A stretch of 38,761 nt of DNA, from NCBI GenBank assembly GCA_002714465.1, contig PAXL01000013.1, positions 2,415 through 41,175 of the forward strand, read 5' to 3'. Made by a program: the position numbers and the translations under genes. Below, piece by piece: positions 6,091 to 14,489 of the stretch (position 1 is its first letter; every line of letters starts with the position of its first letter). The stretch is from Gemmatimonadota bacterium (GTDB lineage: Bacteria > Latescibacterota > UBA2968). The notes below the pieces were generated by a model. That model had not been told where the DNA came from and did not search any database. It saw only the letters and a list, made by a program, of their open reading frames with translations.

Positions 6091-7152
6091 TCATGTCACT
6101 GGACGCTGTTGATCTCTGCCTGGTGGAGACAGGGGGAGGTCCAGCCAGGCCAGGCCGATGTCCCGTTTCATATGGTCCGTGCGCTTGCCACCTGGAGCAT
6201 CATATAGGATAGCCAGACGCTCACCGACCTTAATCGCGGAGGGCATTCCGATGCACTGCTTCGACCATGTGCAGTTGCGGCCATCGAGAACGACAGCCTT
6301 GTTACGTGGATCCCATTGCGTTGGATCTCTGGACCAATAGACCCAGATGGCGTCGGTCCATTCGTCCCAGGTTTCATCCATGCCGACGTGGTTGGTGAAC
6401 AGGAACCACCATCCGTTCGACTCTTCGTGGTAGAGTGAGCTGTTCTCGATCTGTTCTTCCTGAGGCAGGACGGGCACGTCCAGAACAGTCCAGGGACCAT
6501 CCGGGTGCGGTGCGTGGGCCATGCCGAGGGACCTCGTGTGGATCACCCTTCCGTCCGGTCGCGTCAGGTTTTCTGCGCAGGTGAAGAACGTCCAGAGCTT
6601 CCCTGCATACCAGAACAGGTAGCCGGGACTTGCCGTATCGCTTCGGTAGGTGTCGGGCTCCGTCGACACGACCTCCACATCGTACCGCTTGCGCCACGGG
6701 CCTTTCAACTCCTCGGCTTCAGCCTTCAGCGTGTAGTAAGGAACGTCCGGTACGCAGCCCGGTGGCTCCGTTACCCTTGTGCACCCGACATAGTAGGCGT
6801 GCCACAGCCCATCGTGTCTGACAAACCACGGAGAGGTCGCCGTATGGGAGTCGCGCTGGCCCGGTTCGCCGTAGGTGAAAACGCTGCCGTGTCGCTGCCA
6901 GTTTTCGAGATCGCTGCTCGTCGCCAGACAGGCCAGCCAGCCCACGCCGGGTTCAGCGCCGTCGTAGAAAAGATGGTAGATGCCGTCGTGGAGGACGACA
7001 CTTGCCTCCCGCGCACCCACGGCGTCGCAGCGATCCGGACCTTGCCCGTGTGTGAACACTCTTCCGGCGTCTTCGGCGTCCAGCCTTAGTTCCGCTGCAG
7101 GTCTGCCGTCGATGTACTTCGTCGGACCGGCCGGTTCCGCTCCCTGGGACAT
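6091..7152 (-). CDS. GH43-like five-bladed beta-propeller glycoside hydrolase
   Basis: The frame is open to 7263, but ATG 7152 (MSQGAEPAGPTKYIDG) is the first start not in a low-complexity Arg-rich stretch, giving 353 aa. Repeated blades such as DGIYHLFYDG, DGLWHAYYVG, AGKLWTFFTC and NGWWFLFTNH are the fingerprint of the GH43/GH32/GH117/GH130 superfamily, which cleave or phosphorolyse plant- or algal-type glycans and oligosaccharides. The segments RDSHTATSPWF and YRSDTASPGYLFWY contain acidic residues that could be catalytic, but I cannot assign the acid/base pair. There is no signal peptide, so an intracellular oligosaccharide-processing enzyme is likely. The Shine-Dalgarno site is weak (AGAGA). 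It is an isolated gene bracketed by terminators. Confidence 0.7.
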   Translation of the reverse strand: MSQGAEPAGPTKYIDGRPAAELRLDAEDAGRVFTHGQGPDRCDAVGAREASVVLHDGIYHLFYDGAEPGVGWLACLATSSDLENWQRHGSVFTYGEPGQRDSHTATSPWFVRHDGLWHAYYVGCTRVTEPPGCVPDVPYYTLKAEAEELKGPWRKRYDVEVVSTEPDTYRSDTASPGYLFWYAGKLWTFFTCAENLTRPDGRVIHTRSLGMAHAPHPDGPWTVLDVPVLPQEEQIENSSLYHEESNGWWFLFTNHVGMDETWDEWTDAIWVYWSRDPTQWDPRNKAVVLDGRNCTWSKQCIGMPSAIKVGERLAILYDAPGGKRTDHMKRDIGLAWLDLPLSPPGRDQQRPVT

Positions 7153-7268
7153 GTCGTTTCTCTTTATTGAATCGTGTGTGTGGAGGTGTCGTAGCCGGCT
7201 GACGCGGACTTCCTCAGTTGGCGGTGCGCGACGACCAGATGAGCGGTGTCTGCACATCGTCAATGATT

Positions 7269-7313
7269 AACAGAAGAGGGCGTGTCTCTTACTGAGACAC
7301 GCCCTCTTCTGTT
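7269..7313. terminator. 20-bp perfect hairpin between HU and GH43-like genes
   Basis: Arms 7269-7288 and 7294-7313 are perfectly complementary over 20 bp with a TTACT loop, the longest perfect stem in the window. It sits just after the HU stop (minus strand) and most likely terminates that abundant transcript. Confidence 0.8.
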
Positions 7314-7331
7314 ACTTATGGCGGTGAATAG

Positions 7332-7604
7332 CTAGGCCTTGAAAGCTTTGAGCTTCGCGCCGGCTTTGAACTTCGGTACCTTTGCGGCCTTGATCTTGAT
7401 GGCCTTGCCCGTCTGCGGGTTGCGTCCGGTTCGCGCCTTGCGCTGCGCAACCGAGAAGGTTCCGAATCCGACTAGCGTCACGCGGTCACCCTTCTTCAGG
7501 GCTTTCGTGATGGTCGAGATTGTCGCGTCAAGCGCCGCCCCTGCATCCTTGTTCGTGAGGCCTGCATCATTTGCGATCGCGGCGATCAGTTCTCCCTTGT
7601 TCAC
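7332..7604 (-). CDS. HU/IHF-family DNA-binding protein
   Basis: This 90-aa nucleoid protein bends and compacts DNA as a dimer. It has the family layout: N-terminal helices ([14 protein letters not shown]), the [11 protein letters not shown] core, and the DNA-gripping beta-arm [14 protein letters not shown], with a Lys/Ala-rich end. The frame extends to an ATG at 7631, but a GTG at 7604 gives the canonical (M)NKGELI start and follows GGAGGTGA, an eight-base match to the anti-Shine-Dalgarno sequence, at 8 nt. I therefore prefer GTG 7604. A hairpin leader (7636-7687) lies upstream and a 20-bp terminator downstream. Confidence 0.92.
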   Translation of the reverse strand: MNKGELIAAIANDAGLTNKDAGAALDATISTITKALKKGDRVTLVGFGTFSVAQRKARTGRNPQTGKAIKIKAAKVPKFKAGAKLKAFKA

Positions 7605-7635
7605 TGTGTGTTTCACCTCCCCCCGAATCATGTTT

Positions 7636-7687
7636 CACAAGTGTAGAAGTTCCTGTGCGTTAATTCGGACAGGTCTCTACACTCGTG
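7636..7687 (-). promoter_or_regulatory. stem-loop in HU mRNA leader
   Basis: AGTGTAGA (7640-7647) pairs with TCTACACT (7676-7683) and the inner CCTGT (7652-7656) with ACAGG (7669-7673). It lies about 16 nt upstream of the HU Shine-Dalgarno site, where it could affect translation or message stability. Confidence 0.35.
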
Positions 7688-7779
7688 TATCTTCCAATAG
7701 GATAAACAGCGGGAACAGTTAATGAGGGAGTATAGAGAAAGCTGAGCTAGGGGAGTCTGTATCGACGTGAAGCTTTTCA

Positions 7780-7827
7780 AGTATAGGACAGCTCAAAGTT
7801 TGCCGACAACATAAAAGTCCTTATAAA
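7780..7827. promoter_or_regulatory. overlapping divergent promoters (HU minus, lysR plus)
   Basis: On the minus strand TTGTCG (7809-7804), an 18-nt spacer and TATACT (7785-7780) could drive HU. On the plus strand TTGCCG (7800-7805), a 16-nt spacer and TATAAA (7822-7827) could drive lysR. The -35 boxes overlap, so the two would compete for polymerase. Confidence 0.35.
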
Positions 7828-7884
7828 CGCCTTACCGTGAGGGGTTCAAGCAGTCAGTAGAGCTTGACTTGAGTGGCGGGACTG

Positions 7885-7904
7885 TCGATCGTGTACCTGA
7901 TCGA
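7885..7904. promoter_or_regulatory. dyad upstream of lysR
   Basis: TCGATC (7885-7890) and GATCGA (7899-7904) are perfect 6-bp arms 8 bp apart, 43 bp before the LysR start. This is a plausible autoregulatory site. Confidence 0.35.
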
Positions 7905-7947
7905 TAAGCTAAAATAATGGAAGCGTATGTAAGGATTGGCGGTTTTA

Positions 7948-8835
7948 ATGGAAGTCGATCAGCTCAAGGGGTTTCTGGAAACGGCTAGAGAGAAAAGCTT
8001 CACAAGGGCAGCGGAGAAGCTCTTCAGGACGCAGCCGGCCGTAAGCCTGCAGATCAAGTCCCTAGAGACCGAGCTCGGGCAGCGTCTGTTCGAAAGGCAC
8101 GGCAAGCGGGTTAGCCTGACGGAAGCAGGACGACTTCTGTATAGTCGCGCGGAGCAGGTGCTGTCGATCCTCGAAACGATCCCTCACGACATGTCAGGTT
8201 TGGGCGAACTCAGGACGGGACGCCTTATGATCGGTACGAGCGACACCAACTGCGCCTATGTGTTGCCACCTGTGGTCGAGACTTTTCGCAAAGTCTATCC
8301 AGGTGTCGAGATCCAATTGACAGACCGGATGTCGCCAGAGGTGGCGAGACTTGTTGTGGACGGAACGGTCGACTTCGGGATTGCGACGCTGCCCGTGAAC
8401 GACACGCGTCTGGATACGGAACCCCTATTTATGCGTCGGGAGGTCGTGATCGCTTGCCAGGACCACCCGCTATCTGCTCGATCGCGGTTGACTCTCAAAC
8501 ACCTGGCAGAAGAGCCGATACTCTCGCTTGAGGAAGGAAGCACGAGCAGAAGTCTGACAGACCGGATCTTCCTCGAAGCCGGGTTGCATCCACGGATCGC
8601 GATGGAACTCGGGAGCATCGAGGTTATCAAGAAGTTTGTCGAGATCGGGCTTGGAATCGCGATCGTTCCGGAAGTCTCGGTAAGGGAAGAGGTGGGGGCC
8701 GGGCAATTGTCGCTCCTCAAGGTTCGAGGTATCCCTTCGCGACAGGTCGGTATCGTTCGAAGGGCAGGAGGCCACCTTGCGCCCTCGGCGGAGATCTTCA
8801 TCGACTTTCTGAAGGCTCAGGTTTCTCGACCGTGA
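7948..8835 (+). CDS. LysR-family transcriptional regulator
   Basis: ATG 7948 is preferred over the in-frame TTG at 7936, because AAGGA (7931-7935) stands 12 nt before the ATG but abuts the TTG. The 295-aa protein has the LysR winged helix at residues 1-60 (ARE-KSFTRAAEKLFRTQPAVSLQ, then LETELGQRLFERHGKRVSLTEAG) and a periplasmic-binding-like effector domain (LRTGRLMIGTSDTNCAYVLP onward). Length is typical. The effector is unknown. Its stop overlaps the GTG of the kinase gene by 4 nt, so the two are co-translated and the kinase substrate may be linked to the signal. A dyad at 7885-7904 suggests self-control. Confidence 0.9.
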   Translation: MEVDQLKGFLETAREKSFTRAAEKLFRTQPAVSLQIKSLETELGQRLFERHGKRVSLTEAGRLLYSRAEQVLSILETIPHDMSGLGELRTGRLMIGTSDTNCAYVLPPVVETFRKVYPGVEIQLTDRMSPEVARLVVDGTVDFGIATLPVNDTRLDTEPLFMRREVVIACQDHPLSARSRLTLKHLAEEPILSLEEGSTSRSLTDRIFLEAGLHPRIAMELGSIEVIKKFVEIGLGIAIVPEVSVREEVGAGQLSLLKVRGIPSRQVGIVRRAGGHLAPSAEIFIDFLKAQVSRP

Positions 8836-9767
8836 GCCTGCCGGCCTATGAGAGTAAGCTCGGTGTCTCACCGGCTATTTTTCTGGAACGAGCGGGAGAG
8901 GCCTACGGTCGTTCGTTTCGGGCAGTGGATCCGCCCTGCAACGGGTACCGGAGCACGACGATACGTGTCCGCGATGATGCTGGAAACGAGCTCTTGATTA
9001 AGGCTGTAGACGCCGAGTCTAGACCGAGTTTGGTTTCGCTCGAACTACAGGCGCATCTGGCTGATTCCGGGGTCCCTGTCGTTGTACCAATTCCGGCATT
9101 GTCCGGGGAGCTGTGCACCAACCTGGATAGCGTATCGTGTCTGGTTTACCCGTTTGTGGCAGGGGACGGATACGAGCAGTCAGCGAGTGGCCTGCGAGAG
9201 GCGGGAGCAACTCTTGCACGGGTCCACGCCATTGACGTCCTAGACGAAGGGTTGCCCGTTGTAGAGTGGGGCCTTGAGAAGGAGCGCGTTTGCCAGGCTT
9301 TCTCAGGATCTCGTCATCCATCGCTTGAATCAATCGATCTGAATGCTTTTGAGCGAGAACTTGGGTCGTCTTCGTCCACACTTCTCCACACGGATTTCAG
9401 AGCACAGAACGTTATCTTCGCTAACGGCCAGATCCAGGCTGTTCTGGACTGGGATGGTGTGTCGGTCGGTCATCGCTTTTTCGACCTGACCTACAGTCTT
9501 CTGTTCTTCGGTGCTGTGCTGGACGGTTCGGAACCAAGGAAGGAGACTGTTGACGCCTTTCTTGCAGGCTACGCCGTATCTGCTCCGCTGACAGACGATG
9601 AACGCGCAGATTTTCCGGTCTTCCTGCATCTCTCGTTGCTGCGAGGACTTGGATTGTGGAACGTGATCTGGGTATCTTCGGACGGCCCTACCCGAGAAAC
9701 CGTGTCGAACTGGATCAACACATATGCCCCTCTTCTCGATAGGCTGGATTCTCTAGTGGTCGTCTGA
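8832..9767 (+). CDS. APH/choline-kinase-fold phosphotransferase
   Basis: This 311-aa small-molecule kinase begins at a GTG overlapping the LysR stop (GTGA). It has the Brenner-type motif LLHTDFRAQN with D188 as catalytic base and N193 as metal ligand, followed by AVLDWDGVSVGH with D206 binding Mg-ATP. Thr replaces the usual Gly in the H-G-D triad. The family phosphorylates aminoglycosides, homoserine, choline, fructosamine or similar hydroxyl/amino compounds; nothing here fixes the substrate. Linkage to a LysR gene favours a metabolic kinase over antibiotic resistance. No terminator beyond a weak GGCTT/AAGCC stem follows. Confidence 0.8.
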   Translation: MSLPAYESKLGVSPAIFLERAGEAYGRSFRAVDPPCNGYRSTTIRVRDDAGNELLIKAVDAESRPSLVSLELQAHLADSGVPVVVPIPALSGELCTNLDSVSCLVYPFVAGDGYEQSASGLREAGATLARVHAIDVLDEGLPVVEWGLEKERVCQAFSGSRHPSLESIDLNAFERELGSSSSTLLHTDFRAQNVIFANGQIQAVLDWDGVSVGHRFFDLTYSLLFFGAVLDGSEPRKETVDAFLAGYAVSAPLTDDERADFPVFLHLSLLRGLGLWNVIWVSSDGPTRETVSNWINTYAPLLDRLDSLVVV

Positions 9768-10049
9768 ATCCGCCCCGCGTTGTGTCCCCCGTGTCGATTG
9801 GTTATCTTCGGGCTTTCTGGGTAAGCCTCCCAGTCAATACGGATTCTGCATTGCCCTTAAACTTCTCTTGGTTGTTGCAGAACCATCTTGCCGGCATTGG
9901 TCGTACCTGGGCGTACCTGGGCAAATACTTCTTGCATTGAGGTGTGAATGTTGAGCAGGCGGTGCGCGACGTTCGGTTTAAAGGCCCTTAGTTGACCGAG
10001 ACGATAGACCAAGGACAGGCGGTTCACCAATTCTAGGGATACGACACGC
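9768..10049. other. intergenic stretch with a 10-bp tandem repeat
   Basis: The sequence CGTACCTGGG occurs twice in tandem (9902-9921). A minus-strand frame of 64 codons (9857-10051) spans most of the gap and starts inside the next gene's ATG. It has no Shine-Dalgarno site that I can see and no known family, so I do not call it. The AGGGA at 10035-10039 is the ribosome site of the glycerate kinase gene. Confidence 0.35.
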
Positions 10050-11390
10050 ATGAGTACGACAGAGACGTTGAGAGGTCACGCAAACGAGATCTTTAAGGCG
10101 GCTGTGCAGGCCGTCGATGCTGAGCAGTGTGTTCGGTCGTTCGTGTCCCGCTCCGGGCAGATGCTGACTATCAATGAACGCGACTATAATCTATCCAATT
10201 TCGACACTGTCTATGTGGTCGGTGCTGGTAAGGCGAGTCCACGTATGGCCAGGCATCTGGTCGAGGTGCTTGGTGACGATCTGACAGGTGGTGTAATCAA
10301 CACGAAGTACGAACACGGAGAAGAACTAGCGAAGATCGATGTTGTAGAATGCGGCCATCCGGTTCCGGATGAGTCCGGTGTTGGAGGTACGAACCGGATA
10401 CTCGAGATCCTTGAAGGAGCGGACGAGCGATCTCTTGTAGTCTGTCTGTTGTCCGGTGGCGGATCGGCTATCATGCCCGCACCCGTCGCCGGATGTTCGC
10501 TCGAAGACAAGCAGGAAACGACCCGTCTTCTCCTAGAATGCGGGGCGAATATTGTCGAGTTGAACGCGGTGAGGAAGCATCTGTCGAAGGTCAAGGGAGG
10601 CGGACTGGCCCGTGCGGCGTTCCCTGCGACGGTCGTCGCTCTGATGTTGTCAGATGTGATTGGGGATCCGATGGACGTAATCGCCTCAGGTCCCACGGTC
10701 CCGGATACGTCGACCTACAAGACCTGCAGAGAGATCTTCGATAAGTACGAGCTCTTTGAGCAGCTTCCGCCCTCCGTTCAATCCAGGATGAACGATGGGT
10801 TGGCCGGCCAAGTCGAGGATACGCCAAAGCCCGGTGATGAGGCCCTCGGACGTGTTCAGAATGTCGTTGTCGGCAGTAACGGGTTGGCCGTTGAGGCTGC
10901 CGAGGCAAAGGCGAAGGAGTTGGGCTACAATACGCTCAAGCTGTCGACCCGACTTGAAGGTGAGGCGCGCGAGATCGCTCACGTTCACGCGGCGATCGCG
11001 AAGGAAATTCTGTCGTCCGACGCTCCCGTGCAGGTACCGGCGTGTGTGATTGCTGGTGGCGAGACCACGGTCACGGTGCGTGGGTCTGGTAAAGGGGGGC
11101 GAAACCAGGAAATGGCTCTAGCGGCCGCTATCCTTCTCAAGGGTTGGGGGCCTGCCGTGTTTTTCAGTGGTGGAACGGATGGTACAGATGGTCCGACGGA
11201 TGCGGCTGGGGCAGTTGCTGATGGTGAGACGATCGAGCGAGCAGAAGCGGCAGGTCTTTCGGCAATCAGCTACCTCAAGGATAATGACGCCTACCACTTC
11301 TTCAAGCCGCTGGACGATCTGGTGATGACTGGGCCGACGGGCACGAACGTGGCTGATGTAGCCATGGTGCTGGTGGGGAAGACGGACTAA
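10050..11390 (+). CDS. glycerate 2-kinase (GckA/TtuD, MOFRL family)
   Basis: The 446-aa enzyme phosphorylates D-glycerate at C2 to give 2-phosphoglycerate, feeding glycolysis. Both family domains are present: an N-terminal DUF4147 part with VYVVGAGKASPRMA and the phosphate-loop segment CLLSGGGSAIMPAP, and a C-terminal MOFRL part with GGETTVTVRGSGKGGRNQE and FFSGGTDGTDGPTDAAGA. Length is typical of the family. ATG 10050 has AGGGA about 10 nt upstream. Its TAA overlaps the stop codon of the opposing EamA gene by 3 nt, leaving no room for a terminator between them. Glycerate may arise from hydroxypyruvate or tartronate semialdehyde in sugar-acid breakdown. Confidence 0.92.
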   Translation: MSTTETLRGHANEIFKAAVQAVDAEQCVRSFVSRSGQMLTINERDYNLSNFDTVYVVGAGKASPRMARHLVEVLGDDLTGGVINTKYEHGEELAKIDVVECGHPVPDESGVGGTNRILEILEGADERSLVVCLLSGGGSAIMPAPVAGCSLEDKQETTRLLLECGANIVELNAVRKHLSKVKGGGLARAAFPATVVALMLSDVIGDPMDVIASGPTVPDTSTYKTCREIFDKYELFEQLPPSVQSRMNDGLAGQVEDTPKPGDEALGRVQNVVVGSNGLAVEAAEAKAKELGYNTLKLSTRLEGEAREIAHVHAAIAKEILSSDAPVQVPACVIAGGETTVTVRGSGKGGRNQEMALAAAILLKGWGPAVFFSGGTDGTDGPTDAAGAVADGETIERAEAAGLSAISYLKDNDAYHFFKPLDDLVMTGPTGTNVADVAMVLVGKTD

Positions 11391-12280
11391 TGGTCTTCAA
11401 CGGTGTCGCGGTTTGCAATCACGATCCCGATACCGACCAAAATCACGCTTCCGATCAGTGCGGGCGATATCGGCTCATCAAGCAGTATGCTGCTCAAAAT
11501 CACACCGATCGGCGGTGTAATGAACCCAAACACACCTACCTGGCTGGCCTGATACCGTTTAAGCAGCCCCGTCATGATCAGAAAACAGAATCCAGCGATG
11601 ACGACACCCTGGTAGAAGACCCCGGATGCGACGAAGGTGTCGAGCGTCATTCGTGGAGGCGATTCTAGGATCAAGCTGACGCCAAAGAAGATCGGCAAAC
11701 TTGTGAAGGCCTGCCAGACTAGCAGCTTCGTGGGTGAGATGTCCTGAGCCAATCTCTTGGTGTAGACCTGCCTGGCACCGAGCAGACAGGCGCTGCCAAG
11801 GACGAGGAGATCGCCAACAAGGTAGTCTAGCTGCTGTGTGGCGAAGCTCTCACCGAAGATGACTAGAACAGCAGAGAACGAGAGGGCCATGCCCAGAAAG
11901 CGCGACCGACTTGCCCGGTCTCCTTCGATGTAGAGGTGGGCGAAGAGGGCTGTAAAGAAGGGATAGGCCGACATAAGGACGGTCGAGCGGCCTGCCAGCG
12001 TGTAGTGAGTGCCGGCGTTTAGCAGGTAAATCTGACTGACGAAAAGCACGATCAGCCGTAAGATCTTACCGAACTCCCCTTGAGCGAGAGACAGCTGTTG
12101 CCTTGAGATCAGTGCCCAGCCGGTGACGAAGAGTCCCCCGAGCAGGAAGCGTAACCCGGCAAGAAAGATGGGTGACACACCCGCCAGAGCCATCTTGATG
12201 GCGACAGAGTTGCCACCCCACAGGATGGCCGTCAGGATCGTCAGCGCCGCGGCAGACCGCGTGAGCCGATCATTCTGCAT
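11387..12280 (-). CDS. EamA/DMT-family transporter
   Basis: The frame extends to 12370, but ATG 12280 begins MQNDRLTRSAAALTILTAIL, the usual start just before the first membrane helix, giving 297 aa. About ten hydrophobic helices are arranged as two EamA halves (first half opening with ILWGGNSVAIKMALAGVSP; second half with the PIGVILSSILLDEPIS signature). The family moves amino acids, nucleobases or other metabolites across the inner membrane; the cargo cannot be told. The start lies inside the last codons of the upstream DUF1648 gene (11-bp overlap), so the two form an operon. Confidence 0.87.
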   Translation of the reverse strand: MQNDRLTRSAAALTILTAILWGGNSVAIKMALAGVSPIFLAGLRFLLGGLFVTGWALISRQQLSLAQGEFGKILRLIVLFVSQIYLLNAGTHYTLAGRSTVLMSAYPFFTALFAHLYIEGDRASRSRFLGMALSFSAVLVIFGESFATQQLDYLVGDLLVLGSACLLGARQVYTKRLAQDISPTKLLVWQAFTSLPIFFGVSLILESPPRMTLDTFVASGVFYQGVVIAGFCFLIMTGLLKRYQASQVGVFGFITPPIGVILSSILLDEPISPALIGSVILVGIGIVIANRDTVEDH

Positions 12281-12887
12281 CAAGTGGCTTTCTGCAGAAT
12301 TCGAGGATGAAAACCGTGCTGGCAGGCACGAAAAACCAGAGCATTTGGTAAGGGGCAAGCAGCACGCCAAGGATTCCGATAAAGGCAGCGATTCGGAGGC
12401 GTTTCGAGAGGCGCACTAACTGGTCCCGGGGGATTACACAGGCCCTAGGTATCGAGTTCTTGATGCGATCTCCCAGATCGGAGCGCACGAGCTCCGAACC
12501 GAGAACCACGAACAGACATCCCAGCCCAACCAGAAAATTGGCGTCGCTCTGGAAAATGTTGAGGCCGATTCCAATTGCGAGGAGTTGTGCAAAGCCGAAC
12601 GCATAAACTGCCGTATTTCGAAGGGGTTCGTAAACGCCGAGCTCTCTGAGCTCCCGGACCCGGCGCTTGTCTGTATAGGGTATGAGGGCGAAGAAGAGGT
12701 AGGCCACGATCATTGCGGCCGGATTCAGGTAGATGCCGTGTCCCTTGTCTGTGTAGCTTGAGATGTCGCCGTCGACGCCCCAATGGACGGGGATCTGCTC
12801 GGGTAGGTAGGGTTGGGCAACGAAGCCCCCGAAAAGACTCAACGCGATGTAGAGCAGCGGAGGCCAATGTTTGGTCAGAAGTGTCAC
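12270..12887 (-). CDS. DUF1648/SdpI-like membrane protein
   Basis: The 205-aa protein starts at GTG 12887. An N-terminal membrane helix is followed by the DUF1648 motif LPEQIPVHWGVDGDISSYTDK, found in SdpI-type and related membrane proteins. Further hydrophobic segments lie near residues 55-70, 92-110, 117-130 and 165-195. Characterised SdpI confers immunity to a peptide toxin in Bacillus, but most DUF1648 proteins have no known role. It is the first gene of a two-gene unit with the EamA transporter and diverges from the TPR-parvulin gene across only 66 bp. Confidence 0.75.
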   Translation of the reverse strand: MTLLTKHWPPLLYIALSLFGGFVAQPYLPEQIPVHWGVDGDISSYTDKGHGIYLNPAAMIVAYLFFALIPYTDKRRVRELRELGVYEPLRNTAVYAFGFAQLLAIGIGLNIFQSDANFLVGLGCLFVVLGSELVRSDLGDRIKNSIPRACVIPRDQLVRLSKRLRIAAFIGILGVLLAPYQMLWFFVPASTVFILEFCRKPLDAE

Positions 12888-12953
12888 GAGTCGGGGCCAG
12901 TATAGCCGAGTGTTCAGAGGGGGTCAAGGACACACCACTTTATTGAGGATGCC

Positions 12954-14459
12954 ATGCAGTCGTTTTACCTGAGCGTGTTGATAGCAGCGGTGCTCTTTGC
13001 AGACACCGTTCAGGCACGTGAGTTCACATCAGAAATCGAGGACCTTTTCCGGAGGGGGAAGACCGACTCGGCCCTAGCGGCCAGCCAAGGTTTTGTGGTC
13101 GCCCATCCCGACAGCGCGGACGCGCACGGTTATCTAGGGACATTATACACGGAGATCGGACGACTCGAGGAGGCTCTTGCTGCTTTCAAGCGCGTCATCG
13201 ATCTGAATCCGGATCAGGTCGACGGATATCGAAACCTGTCGCTTCTGCAAACACGGATTGGGAACGTCGATGAGGCGATACTGACACTCACGACGGGTAT
13301 TGAGAGGCTCCCGATGTCGACCCAGCTTCTGAACGAGAGGGGGCTGATCAGGGGTAACACAGGGCGACTGGATGAAGCCATCAGTGATTTCGAGTCGGCG
13401 ATCCGGATCGCCTCAAAGGAGCCGACGGCATACCACAGTCTGGCTCTTTTGTATGCGACCGGAGGCGACAACGAAAGTGCGATTAAAACGATCGACAGGG
13501 GGCTGAGTGCGTTACCTGGAGACGCGAAGCTGCTGGTGAACAAGGGGGGAGTGCTCCACGCGAGCGGCGATGTAGCCGGCGCATTCAGGACATATCGGTC
13601 TGCGATCGATTCGGCCCCTGAGGATGCTCAGGTTCATCGTTCTTTTGGGTTCATGGCAGCAGAAGCCGGTTCACTGGCTGTGGCCGAAGCGGCGTGGGCT
13701 GAGGCGGTTCGTTTGAACCCCAACGACCTAGAGGTCCGCAACACGCTCGGGCAGTTGTACATCAACAAGGAAGACGGGAAGCGTGCCCTCGAACAGTTTG
13801 AGGCGATCGTAGAGATCGAGCCTCGTGCTGCGGTCTCCAGACACACGCTCGGTTTCCTATATCGAAGCAAGGGCGATTCAGATCTCGCTAAACAAGAGTT
13901 TCGTGCGTGTATTCAGCTAGAGCCCTCGTGGACGGAACCTTACAAGAGTTTGTCCATGCTTTACGTGGAAGAAGGTCACTTGGACTCGGCGCTCACGGTT
14001 TACAACATAGCCTTGAGTGTCGACTCGACAGATGCGTCGATCCACAACAATGTCGGTTTTCTCTACTCGATGGCTAAGGATTGGGAGAACGCGAAAAAAG
14101 CTTACAACAATGCGGTGGTGTTCACGCAGGATTCCGAGATGATGAGGGATGTGCAGGAGAACTTGAGCATCATAGAATCGATCGAAGCGGGGGAAGTCCA
14201 GGTGCGACATATCGTCGTTAGGACCGAGGCAAAGGCGCGAGATCTTCTCGGACAGCTCCAAGCCGGGGCAGACTTCGCCGTGCTGGCGAAGGAACACTCG
14301 ATCGATGCGTCAGCATCTCAAGGTGGTAATCTGGGCTTCTTTGAGAAAGGGGATCTGCATCCCGACTTCGAGGCGTCAGCCGTGGTTTTGGAGGTGGGAG
14401 GGTTGAGTGAGATCGTGCAAACGCCTGTCGGTTTCCACATCATCCAGCGCACTCTCTAA
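12954..14459 (+). CDS. exported TPR protein with C-terminal parvulin (PpiC) domain
   Basis: This 501-aa protein has a signal peptide (MQSFYLSVLIAAVLFADTVQA) and then roughly ten 34-residue TPR units over residues 37-400; typical helices are ALAAFKRVIDLNPD and AKQEFRACIQLEPSW. The last ~90 residues are a PpiC-type peptidyl-prolyl isomerase: VRHIVVRTEAKARDLL, then FAVLAKEHSID, GGNLGFFEKGDL and TPVGFHIIQRTL. It is therefore probably a periplasmic chaperone/scaffold that gathers clients via TPRs and assists folding. Start ATG 12954 is preceded by GAGGA at about 5 nt. It heads the long plus-strand block of envelope genes, fitting a role in assembling outer-membrane components. Confidence 0.85.
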   Translation: MQSFYLSVLIAAVLFADTVQAREFTSEIEDLFRRGKTDSALAASQGFVVAHPDSADAHGYLGTLYTEIGRLEEALAAFKRVIDLNPDQVDGYRNLSLLQTRIGNVDEAILTLTTGIERLPMSTQLLNERGLIRGNTGRLDEAISDFESAIRIASKEPTAYHSLALLYATGGDNESAIKTIDRGLSALPGDAKLLVNKGGVLHASGDVAGAFRTYRSAIDSAPEDAQVHRSFGFMAAEAGSLAVAEAAWAEAVRLNPNDLEVRNTLGQLYINKEDGKRALEQFEAIVEIEPRAAVSRHTLGFLYRSKGDSDLAKQEFRACIQLEPSWTEPYKSLSMLYVEEGHLDSALTVYNIALSVDSTDASIHNNVGFLYSMAKDWENAKKAYNNAVVFTQDSEMMRDVQENLSIIESIEAGEVQVRHIVVRTEAKARDLLGQLQAGADFAVLAKEHSIDASASQGGNLGFFEKGDLHPDFEASAVVLEVGGLSEIVQTPVGFHIIQRTL

Positions 14460-14489
14460 CCGATTTATGCTGGGTGAGACGGGGGTAGC

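Larger units (their letters stand above)
7605..7947. other. divergent regulatory region between HU and lysR genes
   Basis: This 343-bp gap has no protein gene. It holds the HU Shine-Dalgarno site (7613-7620), an imperfect hairpin (7636-7687), overlapping divergent promoter-like boxes (7780-7827) and a dyad close to the LysR start (7885-7904). Confidence 0.5.

Noticed and set aside
7936..7947. TTG start for the LysR gene
   Set aside because: The AAGGA site directly abuts the TTG with no spacing, while it fits the ATG at 7948.
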